From a virus: 46,254 nucleotides of DNA. Positions 15,775 through 22,259 of this stretch are shown in pieces; position 1 is the stretch's first letter, and every line of letters begins with the position of its first letter. The notes beneath the pieces were generated by a model. It had not been told where the DNA came from. It searched no databases and worked only from the letters and a program-made list of their open reading frames with translations. A program made the translations under genes and the position numbers. The stretch spans positions 1 through 46,254 of the IMG/VR virus record IMGVR_UViG_3300036761_000155. One strand, given 5' to 3'.

Positions 15775-15903
15775 TCATGCTGCCGTTACTGAATGCGAAG
15801 CCTTTTGCCGTTCGCTGGTATACCGTCGCGCATTGTCGTCTGTGGTCATCACATAGCATGGCCGTATGAACGTGCATGCAACGCTACTCTGTGCCATTCG
15901 CAT
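15775..15903 (-). CDS. Possible 42-residue small protein
   Basis: A short frame fills the 158-base gap between the T-fold gene stop (15920) and the radical SAM start (15761). ATG lies at 15901-15903 and the stop at 15775. The product opens MRMAQSSVACTFIRPCYVM and is basic at the end. The ribosome-binding site is weak and no family is recognised. The gap may instead be untranslated. Confidence 0.25.
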   Translation of the reverse strand: MRMAQSSVACTFIRPCYVMTTDDNARRYTSERQKASHSVTAA

Positions 15904-15919
15904 TTTTTCGTTTCCGATT

Positions 15920-16291
15920 TCACTGCCGCGCTGCGCAGTCGGCTGACCATATGGCACCGTTTTCGTTATCTTCGAGCACTGCCACTTGAATGCAGCGAAA
16001 CATCGTACCCAGTGAACGTGCCATCATTTCGCAGCTATTCGTCGTGGGTCGCTTGCAGTACAATGCCTGTGCTGCCTTCTCCATCTGCTCTTTCAACTCA
16101 ATGAATTCGACTGCTCGGTCGTCATGCGATACGCCTTTCGTGACTGATACGTGAAACACATGCCGATGCGGATGCTGTAGAATTGAGTTCCGGGGCGCGC
16201 CCGGCCAGTAATGCACTGCTGCGAATTGAAACTTCACAATGATGACCATCGTGCCCGACTGCACGGCTGGCGTGTCCTTGGTGGCCTTCAT
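15920..16291 (-). CDS. Second T-fold (QueD/PTPS-like) protein
   Basis: ATG at 16289-16291 overlaps the QueE stop as ATGA, giving 123 residues. It has KFQFAAVHYWPGAP, then LQHPHRHVFHVSV and SHDDRAVEFIELKEQM, then SCEMMARSLGTMF and AVLEDNENGAIW. The His spacing (HYW, HPHRHVFH) is that of the zinc-binding triad of 6-pyruvoyl/6-carboxy tetrahydropterin synthases, and the acidic tail parallels QueD. The catalytic Cys of true QueD is not obvious. It may be a diverged paralogue with a new substrate in the same pathway. Confidence 0.6.
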   Translation of the reverse strand: MKATKDTPAVQSGTMVIIVKFQFAAVHYWPGAPRNSILQHPHRHVFHVSVTKGVSHDDRAVEFIELKEQMEKAAQALYCKRPTTNSCEMMARSLGTMFRCIQVAVLEDNENGAIWSADCAARQ

Positions 16292-16911
16292 CGAATGCCT
16301 ATCATCTTGTGACATTGAAGCGATAGCCGCCAGTGCGGATGCAACTGGAGCCATTCGAGGCACATAGGCAAGCTCATTTCGATGCCCGTCTGTTTCGACC
16401 ATAGTGGCTGAATGAAACGGTGCCGCGCAAGCCTGTGGTCGTATTCTGCTGGCTGGTGCTCGATGCCGGGGCCGTATACGATCTTCAATTCGTCCGCATT
16501 GCGTAAAGTGTATCCGGGCGACTTCGGTGAACATGTCACCCACGGGTCTACGTGGTGAATGAGTTCATCAGGCATGTCGATGGTGCCATTCGTTTCGATT
16601 GACTGATGCACCCATCCCATGTCATGCAGCATCACTGCCGCGATTGCCAGTCGTGATGCTTGCAGCAATGGCTCGCCGCCAGTCCATATGATCCGCTTCA
16701 CCTTGAAGCCGTGATGCAATTCCATGGCAAGCTCTTTGGGAGTCAACCGCATTGTCTCCTTGTGGTTCGTGTCACACCACGGGCATGACATGTTGCACCC
16801 GGCCATGCGGATGAACACCGCAGGCGTTCCCACGAGCATGCCTTCCCCTTGTATGCTCTGAAACACCTCCGCAATCGACAACACGCTTTCGTCTGTGCTG
16901 GGGATGTCCAT
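16288..16911 (-). CDS. queE: 7-carboxy-7-deazaguanine synthase
   Basis: This is a 207-residue protein with ATG at 16911 and a GGAGAC site. It begins with EVFQSIQGEGMLVGTPAVF (substrate-binding QGEG), then the radical SAM motif AGCNMSCPWCDTNHKE (CxxxCxxC), IIWTGGEPLLQ, and ETNGTIDMPDEL, then CSPKSPG. These match QueE through most of its length. It turns 6-carboxytetrahydropterin into CDG using SAM and an Fe-S cluster. It is second in the operon after queD. Confidence 0.93.
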   Translation of the reverse strand: MDIPSTDESVLSIAEVFQSIQGEGMLVGTPAVFIRMAGCNMSCPWCDTNHKETMRLTPKELAMELHHGFKVKRIIWTGGEPLLQASRLAIAAVMLHDMGWVHQSIETNGTIDMPDELIHHVDPWVTCSPKSPGYTLRNADELKIVYGPGIEHQPAEYDHRLARHRFIQPLWSKQTGIEMSLPMCLEWLQLHPHWRLSLQCHKMIGIR

Positions 16912-16924
16912 GGTCGTCTCCGGT

Positions 16925-17311
16925 TCAGTTCTGCACGTACATGCGTTCCTTGCCGACTTTCACCGCTGGGTAGTACTCAGCCGTACTGCCTTTCGTCTCG
17001 GTGACAGTCACGCAGTTCACCTGCGCCCGCGTCGAGCTTATGACTTCGCTCACAGCGGCAGCAATGTAGCAGGCAATGCGTTCGGCGGTCGGCTGTTTCA
17101 ACGTGTCGTTCAACGTCTTGTGGTCGAGCCCACGTACCACGTCACGCAGCAGCGCAAAGTCCACGACCATGCCGTGTGCGTCGAGGGCGTCTGCTACCAC
17201 TGAGATTTCTACTTTCCAGTTGTGTCCGTGCATGCGTGCGCACGGTGAATCACCGGGCAAGGTCAACTGGTGCGCCGCTGCAATACGAGTTTTCATTACT
17301 ACTCGGTACAT
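16925..17311 (-). CDS. queD: 6-carboxy-5,6,7,8-tetrahydropterin synthase
   Basis: This is a 128-residue protein with ATG at 17311 preceded by AGGAGA. It shows TRIAAAHQL, the catalytic Cys with zinc ligands in SPCARMHGHNWKVEI, the VVDFALLRDVV line with LDHKTLND, PTAERIACYIA and VTVTETKGSTAEY. These are all QueD hallmarks, at the usual length. It acts on dihydroneopterin triphosphate made by FolE. It is the first gene behind the divergent promoter at 17362-17390. Confidence 0.94.
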   Translation of the reverse strand: MYRVVMKTRIAAAHQLTLPGDSPCARMHGHNWKVEISVVADALDAHGMVVDFALLRDVVRGLDHKTLNDTLKQPTAERIACYIAAAVSEVISSTRAQVNCVTVTETKGSTAEYYPAVKVGKERMYVQN

Positions 17312-17361
17312 GTTGTTCTCCTGCTGTCGTTACGCCCGCGATTCATCACGGGCAATGCCCT

Positions 17362-17390
17362 ATTGTACCATGTTGACAATTCCTTGTCAA
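17362..17390 (-). promoter_or_regulatory. Promoter of the deazaguanine operon
   Basis: Minus-strand TTGACA (17385-17390), 17-bp spacer, TACAAT (17362-17367), with TGG before the -10. It lies about 50 bases upstream of queD. Its -35 half is buried in the spacer of the plus-strand promoter at 17373-17401. Confidence 0.8.
17373..17390. promoter_or_regulatory. Inverted repeat shared by two divergent promoters
   Basis: TTGACAA (17373-17379) and TTGTCAA (17384-17390) form a perfect 7-bp inverted repeat with a 4-base centre. Each arm is the -35 box of one promoter and lies inside the spacer of the other, so two polymerases cannot bind together. It could also be an operator for a dimeric regulator. 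Confidence 0.8.
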
Positions 17391-17401
17391 GTTGCTATAA
17401 T
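17373..17401 (+). promoter_or_regulatory. Consensus promoter of plus-strand small RNA C
   Basis: TTGACA (17373-17378), 17-bp spacer, TATAAT (17396-17401), with TGC before the -10 (extended -10). Both hexamers are perfect. It is the only convincing plus-strand promoter seen in the window. Confidence 0.88.
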
Positions 17402-17407
17402 GGAAAT

Positions 17408-17473
17408 CGTTCTCGCAGCTCTCCTGCTGTGGGGGGCTGGCAGGGTCGGTCCACCTGTCCAGCCCTTTTTTTT
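17408..17473 (+). ncRNA. Putative small RNA C, plus strand (about 66 nt)
   Basis: Transcription from the perfect promoter at 17373-17401 should start near 17408 and end at the terminator at 17434-17473. The body is about 25 bases plus the terminator stem, with a CAGC...GCTG-type potential pairing near 17416-17428. No coding frame fits. It is divergent from the queD operon and shares overlapping promoter DNA with it, so activity of the two should be linked. Confidence 0.7.
17434..17473 (+). terminator. Intrinsic terminator of small RNA C
   Basis: GGGCTGG (17434-17440) pairs with CCAGCCC (17459-17465), extended inside by CAGG/CCTG with one bulge, and is followed directly by eight T (17466-17473). 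Orientation is plus strand only. Confidence 0.92.
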
Positions 17474-17569
17474 GCCCCTTGGTACGACGGTCGCGCTCTG
17501 CTGATCTTTTGCCTTTGTGCTCCTACTTGCCCCCGTGTGCGCCTGCATGCACCACGGATTACCAGCAAC
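17474..17569. other. Short non-coding gap
   Basis: These 96 bases separate the small RNA C terminator from the 3' end of the winged-helix-like gene. I see no promoter, terminator or credible frame in it. Confidence 0.5.
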
Positions 17570-17809
17570 TCATCTTGTGCTCGATGCGAACCATAATGTA
17601 CGCTTGGTCGTGCTCATGTATTGACAACGCACGAGACCGAGAGCGGCCATGCGCTTCATCAGCGCGCCAGCGGGCCGACAATATGACTGCCAATGCACAT
17701 ACCGCCTTCCCCACAGCCTGTCCCCTATAGTGGCAAGGGTCAAGCCCGTATTGTTGAACCGCTTGAATACATCGAGAGCTTCATCCATCACTGGCGTCCG
17801 CTGATTCAT
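17570..17809 (-). CDS. Small winged-helix-like protein
   Basis: This is a 79-residue protein whose ATG overlaps the stop of the Spo11-like gene as ATGA. It has ALDVFKRFNNTGLTLATIG, a Trp/Arg-rich turn, then ALMKRMAALGLVRCQYMS. This helix-turn-helix-strand order is typical of small winged-helix DNA-binding domains. Coupling suggests it works with the upstream TOPRIM protein. DNA binding is inferred from pattern only. Confidence 0.55.
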   Translation of the reverse strand: MNQRTPVMDEALDVFKRFNNTGLTLATIGDRLWGRRYVHWQSYCRPAGALMKRMAALGLVRCQYMSTTKRTLWFASSTR

Positions 17810-18696
17810 TCTTTCTCCTTGGCGTCCATTACGTCGGCAATCCTTTCGAGCGCGTCGCGACCATTGTCCTCAATGTCTTGGTACGTGCGCCACGGATCGG
17901 GGTCACACAGTTTATCAATTGCATACCGCACCAGTTCGACAATCAACGCTGGTTCAAGTGCATCCAATTCCCATGATGATTCACCGTGCGTTTCAATGTA
18001 TGCCTTGAAGCGTGAGTCGGTGCATTTCGCCGGGTTCGGTGGCAGCTTGTGCTTTTTGATCTGGTCACGATTCAAAGCGAGCCTGAGTACCTTGACTTTA
18101 CACCGAAAAGTCTGTAGCCGGTCAGTCACGTCACGGGTCATGTCCAAGCCGCTCGGATCATGGTCACCTAAGTACAGAACCACGGCGCATTGTCCTTGCG
18201 ATTCGTATTGCCGCATGCGTTGCGCGCTCAACCACATTTCGGATTGTGAAGTATATCCACGGCAAGACAAGTATGGCACATCGAGTTCGTTGCACACTGG
18301 TGCAATGACGCCCGCGAGCGCTTCTTTCTCAATCCACACTTCTGGCCTGTAGGTCTGCTCTTGCCATTTGTCAACATGGTATTGCCGTGCGCAGGCACGT
18401 ACCATCTGCGAAGGCGATTCCCAGTGAGACAGTTTTTCAACTGCCCGAGTCCGATCCTCGATAGCGTACCAGTCAATCATCCCTGCCATGCGACCATCGT
18501 TTACGATTGAACCCAGTCTCTTGTATGATTGCATGGAGTTCTCCATCAGTCCACGGGCAATAAACTGGTAGTATAGCTGCCGTAGGGTCAACACGAATCC
18601 TTGAGCCGAGTATACTTTGATAATGGCGTTCGCACACTTTATCAGTGACAATGAAGTGCTCGAAAATGTTTTTTTCGTATACGCTATGACCGACAT
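17806..18696 (-). CDS. Stand-alone Spo11/Topo VI subunit A-like TOPRIM protein
   Basis: ATG at 18694-18696 with a GGAGGG site gives 296 residues. Near residue 40 it has VLTLRQLYYQFIARGL, matching the winged-helix catalytic Tyr region ('R..YY') of Spo11/Topo VI A. It also has RLGSIVNDGRMAGMIDW. The TOPRIM domain shows EVWIEKEALAGVI (Glu) and VVLYLGDHDPSGLDM (DxD). Later DALEPALIVELVRYAI is conserved in phage relatives. No GHKL (Topo VI B-like) gene is seen in the window, so it acts alone or with a host or out-of-window partner. DNA cleavage is possible but unproven. Confidence 0.75.
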   Translation of the reverse strand: MSVIAYTKKTFSSTSLSLIKCANAIIKVYSAQGFVLTLRQLYYQFIARGLMENSMQSYKRLGSIVNDGRMAGMIDWYAIEDRTRAVEKLSHWESPSQMVRACARQYHVDKWQEQTYRPEVWIEKEALAGVIAPVCNELDVPYLSCRGYTSQSEMWLSAQRMRQYESQGQCAVVLYLGDHDPSGLDMTRDVTDRLQTFRCKVKVLRLALNRDQIKKHKLPPNPAKCTDSRFKAYIETHGESSWELDALEPALIVELVRYAIDKLCDPDPWRTYQDIEDNGRDALERIADVMDAKEKE

Positions 18697-18896
18697 GATC
18701 CCTCCGCTGTTTTCATTGTGATGCGTTTCATCTTCACGTCCTTGCCTTTCTTCTCGCAAAAACTCGATACGACTTTCTTGTCAGTATGCCGTATGACTAT
18801 AACGCCTCAAGCGGGGCACTTGAAATGTACACCGATGTTCCGTGCGGCCTGCTTCGCCTCTGCGCGAACCTGTGCGACTGTTTTCTTTTGCTTCAT
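18684..18896 (-). pseudogene. Small zinc-ribbon-like gene interrupted by an in-frame UGA
   Basis: ATG at 18894-18896 starts one base after the DUF4942 stop. It reads 29 codons opening MKQKKTVAQVRAEAKQAAR and ending HFKCPA, then meets TGA at 18807-18809. The same frame stays open for 40 more codons (GVIVIRHTDKKVVSSFCEKK, then GKDVKMKRI) to TAG at 18684. If the UGA replaces a Cys codon, the site reads CPxC, a usual zinc-ribbon or redox pair. Simple decay, a sequence error, or recoding are all possible. Alternatively only a 29-residue peptide is made. Confidence 0.4.
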
Positions 18897-18897
18897 G

Positions 18898-19839
18898 CTA
18901 CTCCTGTTCGTCCGTTTGTTGTCCGGTCTCGTTTCTGAATTCGTCGTTCGCTTCCGTCTGGCCGTGAGTAGAATCCTCACCGCAGTGCAATTGATGCGCC
19001 CCTGCCATTCGATTCCATTTGGCTACAAGGTCGGCCCGCAGGAAGGTCAAGTGCATGTGGCCGTTGCGGTACCACCTGATGTCATAGTAGTCGGTGGTCG
19101 CGTGCATCTCACGGCCATTGCGTTCGTCGTTCTTCTTTTCTACCGCGTCAACGATTGTACCCCAGAACGTCTTGGGGATTCCAATGCCGTCGAGTAGGCA
19201 CAGGGCGGTGTCGATATTCCGCAATCGGTGCTTTCGGTCATGGTGAATTTCCATGCCACCGCAGTACCGGGGCCGCATCATGTGTGTGAGAATAACCTTT
19301 CTACCTACAGCGAAACGGTCGTTCGTTGTGTACCCCTTCGGGCGCGGCCTGCAAGTATCATATGCTTCCTCCACAACATGTTTAGCGAATTCGGGGAAGC
19401 GACGCACGAGTCCTTGCATGGTGGCAAAGACATTGTGGCTCGTGAGTGCTGGAAGTGATTCGTTCACAAGAGCGTTATGCCATTCAGCGAATTGCTGTTC
19501 GGTCATCACGTCCCGCAACCGTAGCTTGTCACCTACAGAATTCCACGCCGCCGCAATCACTTTCTTGCGCACCTTCTTGATTTCGGATTCGTCGGTGCTG
19601 ATTGAATGCGCCCTCGAATGCACATTCGAGTACAGCACGCCCACCCGTGACAAATCCCATCCGGGCAACGTATTCAACAGGGCTTGCGCATCGGTCAACA
19701 ATGTGTAGCCGTGCTCAATCTGCCGTAGGGCGCGCTGCACCGTCTCCACAAGCGTTTCCACATCGCAGTATGCCACGGGCATAGCCGCGTCATCTTGGGT
19801 ACGCATCTCCTCATCATGTGTTCTCATCTCCTCGTTCAT
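18898..19839 (-). CDS. DUF4942 domain protein
   Basis: This is a 313-residue protein. The C-terminal half has FAVGRKVILTHMMRPRYCGG, LRNIDTALCLLDGIGIPK, and the strongly typical DYYDIRWYRNGHMHLTFLR followed by ADLVAKWNRMAG. This is the DUF4942 end, found in phages, plasmids and some methyltransferase fusions. No methyltransferase motif is present here. The end (after about 285) is polar and Glu/Gln-rich. The N-terminus repeats EEMRT twice. Function is unknown. Confidence 0.75.
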   Translation of the reverse strand: MNEEMRTHDEEMRTQDDAAMPVAYCDVETLVETVQRALRQIEHGYTLLTDAQALLNTLPGWDLSRVGVLYSNVHSRAHSISTDESEIKKVRKKVIAAAWNSVGDKLRLRDVMTEQQFAEWHNALVNESLPALTSHNVFATMQGLVRRFPEFAKHVVEEAYDTCRPRPKGYTTNDRFAVGRKVILTHMMRPRYCGGMEIHHDRKHRLRNIDTALCLLDGIGIPKTFWGTIVDAVEKKNDERNGREMHATTDYYDIRWYRNGHMHLTFLRADLVAKWNRMAGAHQLHCGEDSTHGQTEANDEFRNETGQQTDEQE

Positions 19840-19854
19840 GTGTCTCCTGTTGTG

Positions 19855-20601
19855 CTACACCTTGCTCGGTGTCCAGTGATAATATGGCCTTACGAATGCG
19901 CCACGTCGTGCGATTGTTGTCCTAAAGTTCGTGATGCAATGCTTGATAGCATTGTCATGCGTGCGAGACAAGTATGGCGATTCCTGCATTCGGCACCAGC
20001 CCTTTTCGCCGAATAGCCATTCGCTGCCTTGGTAGTACATACCCGACACGTACCCTATACACCACACGTCCCACTTCAACCCTGACGGGCCTGAGTGCGT
20101 GGCATGCTCCCCTCGCGTATCTGTAGCAACGTACAGCCAACCGGGTAGCGTGTCGTAAATGGTTTGCGTGAATTTTACCTTCACATACCCATGCGGATCG
20201 TGAATGTGGGCGTCGTCATCGTCCTCCTGCGCCCGTGTACTCCAACAGCGTTTACAGGCGTCCGGTGCGACACCACTACGGACAGCCTCGCTTTCTGATT
20301 CCGGCCTGTCGGTTGCGTTGCGTGGTTCGTCAATCAGTATGCGTCCGCAGTTCATGCACTTGTCGTGTTCGTGTTTCATTGTGTCTCCATTGGTTCTTGA
20401 ATTGAGTTCCGTTGCTTCATTCTCGCATGACGTGCAGTACCATGCTTTTGTTTCCCTGCGCCTTGACCACTGATGCGGTAGCCGCTGGTACACAGTACCG
20501 GACTGCCGCACGTCGAGCCATATCTTGCACTTCCGATACCGCCTACAGTATCGGCAGTGTTCATCGCGAAGCGAATCCACGATTGCCTGCACGTCATCCA
20601 T
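19855..20601 (-). CDS. Cys-rich protein, apparent fusion of two small genes
   Basis: The frame encodes 248 residues. The first 74 have two CxxC-type pairs (HCRYCRRYRKC and WYCTSC). An internal ATG at 20377-20379 has its own GGAGAC site at ordinary distance and begins MKHEHDKCMNCGRILIDEP, with a further CKRCW. The C-terminal part is aromatic-rich with WDVWCIGYVSGMYYQGSEW. No stop lies between the two parts, so either a fusion protein or two nested products are made. Zinc binding is likely; the role is unknown. Confidence 0.55.
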   Translation of the reverse strand: MDDVQAIVDSLRDEHCRYCRRYRKCKIWLDVRQSGTVYQRLPHQWSRRRETKAWYCTSCENEATELNSRTNGDTMKHEHDKCMNCGRILIDEPRNATDRPESESEAVRSGVAPDACKRCWSTRAQEDDDDAHIHDPHGYVKVKFTQTIYDTLPGWLYVATDTRGEHATHSGPSGLKWDVWCIGYVSGMYYQGSEWLFGEKGWCRMQESPYLSRTHDNAIKHCITNFRTTIARRGAFVRPYYHWTPSKV

Positions 20602-21193
20602 TGTGATGTCTCCCGGATGATACCGACGCCAGATATTTTCGCGCTTGCTTCTCGTTCGCCATGCGTATCGCGAATGCTTCCCGCTCCCACGGTTTCAAGG
20701 GGATGATGCCGAGAAAGTAAAACAAGTCATCTTCTTCCTCGAATTGTGGCGACGGCCTGCCTTCCTTTATGAGTATTCCATCGACTGACTTGTACCCCAT
20801 GCTCACCCATTTACCGGCCAGACAGTGATGCCAGAAGTCTGCCGGGCCTGTACGCATTGCTACGGTCGTAGCCCAGTTCTCACGCTGTGCCATGAATAGG
20901 TCAACCTTCGCCGCAGTCGCGTTCAATTGAAGCTGCACGTACCTGCCTGTGGCTACATCGCCTTTCACCACGGTACCGCATGCGTGTACGGTCTCAATGT
21001 ACTGCCGTGACCGCATCATCTTGTACCCTACCAAGTCAGGCACTTCCTCTTGCCGGGGGATGCAGACTATTTCAATGTCCTTCGGGTCTTTCTTTCCGCG
21101 CCGAATGCTCCCGGCAATCATGCAACGGTTCGGTTCGCAATGGGGAGCGAGAAGGGCGAGAAGGTTCTGCGCTTGGTCACTGAGATTATTCAT
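20594..21193 (-). CDS. PolX-like nucleotidyltransferase
   Basis: ATG at 21191-21193 overlaps the MazG-like stop by 8 bases and gives 199 residues. The nucleotidyltransferase core shows CMIAGSIRRGKKDPKDIEIV (GS with the DxE/D pair) near residues 25-45 and AAKVDLFM for the third carboxylate. This matches the DNA polymerase beta-type palm, and the thumb-like end has a GYKSVDGILIKEG strand. It is much shorter than a full PolX, lacking the N-terminal 8-kDa domain. It probably adds nucleotides to DNA ends in repair, or modifies another substrate. Confidence 0.7.
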   Translation of the reverse strand: MNNLSDQAQNLLALLAPHCEPNRCMIAGSIRRGKKDPKDIEIVCIPRQEEVPDLVGYKMMRSRQYIETVHACGTVVKGDVATGRYVQLQLNATAAKVDLFMAQRENWATTVAMRTGPADFWHHCLAGKWVSMGYKSVDGILIKEGRPSPQFEEEDDLFYFLGIIPLKPWEREAFAIRMANEKQARKYLASVSSGRHHNG

Positions 21194-21524
21194 GGCTGGC
21201 CTCGATTGTTGCCGGTTGTGACAGTTCTGGGAGCTTGTAGCCACCCATTCCTATCAAGATGCGTAGTGCCATTGCGCCCGCTTGAATGGCCTCCTCGGCA
21301 ACGTGCGCCCATCCTTCGTCTCGTTCATCCTGCGTCTTGGCCTTGTACGTTATGTCGAGCGCGGCTTGCAATGTCTCACCCGCCTCCTCGGCCAGAATGG
21401 CCGCAGCATGTATCACGTCGTCGGGCCATTTCGGGTGCAGCAAGCTCGCTCGTTTCCACTCTTTCACGATGCGAGTCAGTGCATTCAATGCAAACTGTTC
21501 TTGAACCTGTTCTTCGATTGTCAT
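21186..21524 (-). CDS. MazG-like nucleotide pyrophosphohydrolase
   Basis: This is a 112-residue all-helical protein. It has HPKWPDDVIHAAAILAEEA followed by GETLQAALD (EExxE metal motif), then HVAEEAIQAGAMALRIL (second acidic pair). These are the MazG-type metal-binding helices. It would hydrolyse NTPs or dNTPs to monophosphates and shape the nucleotide pool during infection. It is coupled to both neighbours by overlaps. Confidence 0.65.
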   Translation of the reverse strand: MTIEEQVQEQFALNALTRIVKEWKRASLLHPKWPDDVIHAAAILAEEAGETLQAALDITYKAKTQDERDEGWAHVAEEAIQAGAMALRILIGMGGYKLPELSQPATIEASHE

Positions 21525-21772
21525 TTCGACCTCCGTTTGTTACGTGCGGTTCGCTTCACATCCTCTGACCATACGCGGGCTTTCATCATCAGCATCGCAT
21601 TCGCCAGCGTCTGAGCGTTGCCGATTTCACGATCACCTTGGTATATGGTGAACGGTGCGACGCCGTTTATTCTCGGCATGCGTTTATATACCCAGACTTG
21701 ATTCGAGCCTGTACCGGCGGTTGCCATTGGCATGAGTACCGTTTTCTGTGCCTTGTGCGTTGTCTTGCTCAT
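21521..21772 (-). CDS. Small basic phage protein
   Basis: ATG at 21770-21772 overlaps the upstream stop as ATGA, so the 83-residue form is chosen over the longer frame. The middle has WVYKRMPRINGVAPFTIYQ, then a helix ending in RTARNKRRSK. The pattern resembles a small single-domain phage accessory protein. No function is recognised. Confidence 0.5.
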   Translation of the reverse strand: MSKTTHKAQKTVLMPMATAGTGSNQVWVYKRMPRINGVAPFTIYQGDREIGNAQTLANAMLMMKARVWSEDVKRTARNKRRSK

Positions 21773-22245
21773 AGCACGATCCTCCACCACAGAGGCAACA
21801 GCCACCGCCACGGGCCGTACTGGCGAATGTAGTACTCGCGCCGCCATGCCTTCAAGTCGCCTACGAGTTCACGCGCTTTGCCTGATTGAACTGTCTCTGC
21901 AATCGTTGCCACTGTGGTGACAAAGGTCTGGTTCATCATCACCACGCCGGGATCCGGCAGAGCGGTCGCGACAATCGCAATGCACTCGGGAAGTCGCTTG
22001 CCGGTCACACGGCGAAGGGCCTTCGCATGCAGTACCGCGTCCACACTGCCCAGATACGTCAACGCGGCCATGTTCGCTTTCGCTGTGTCGCCGTACCACG
22101 CAGTCAACGCATGAGCTACGTCTTGCATGAACTGGTACGTCATATGCGGGCGCATATCCATCGCTCGTGCTGTTACATCAGCCACTCTCATCTGTGCTGC
22201 AACATTCTCCCGCTCGATCTTTTCTGATTCTTGTTCTGGTTTCAT
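21769..22245 (-). CDS. Helical protein with hydrophobic C-terminal anchor
   Basis: ATG at 22243-22245 follows AAGGAGA. The 158-residue product is charged and helical up to about residue 140, then ends in YIRQYGPWRWLLPLWWRIVL, a Trp-rich hydrophobic tail that could insert in a membrane. It opens MKPEQESEKIERENVAAQM. No family is recognised. A C-terminal anchored cytoplasmic protein is one possibility. Confidence 0.5.
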   Translation of the reverse strand: MKPEQESEKIERENVAAQMRVADVTARAMDMRPHMTYQFMQDVAHALTAWYGDTAKANMAALTYLGSVDAVLHAKALRRVTGKRLPECIAIVATALPDPGVVMMNQTFVTTVATIAETVQSGKARELVGDLKAWRREYYIRQYGPWRWLLPLWWRIVL

Positions 22246-22259
22246 CGGTTCTCCTTGTG

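Noticed and set aside
15775-15957. 60-residue frame from GTG 15957
   Set aside because: Its start lies inside the T-fold gene and has no ribosome-binding site; only the shorter 42-residue form is kept at low confidence.
18780-18810. Selenocysteine insertion element after the in-frame UGA
   Set aside because: No bacterial SECIS-like stem with the usual loop is seen directly downstream, so selenocysteine is not claimed.
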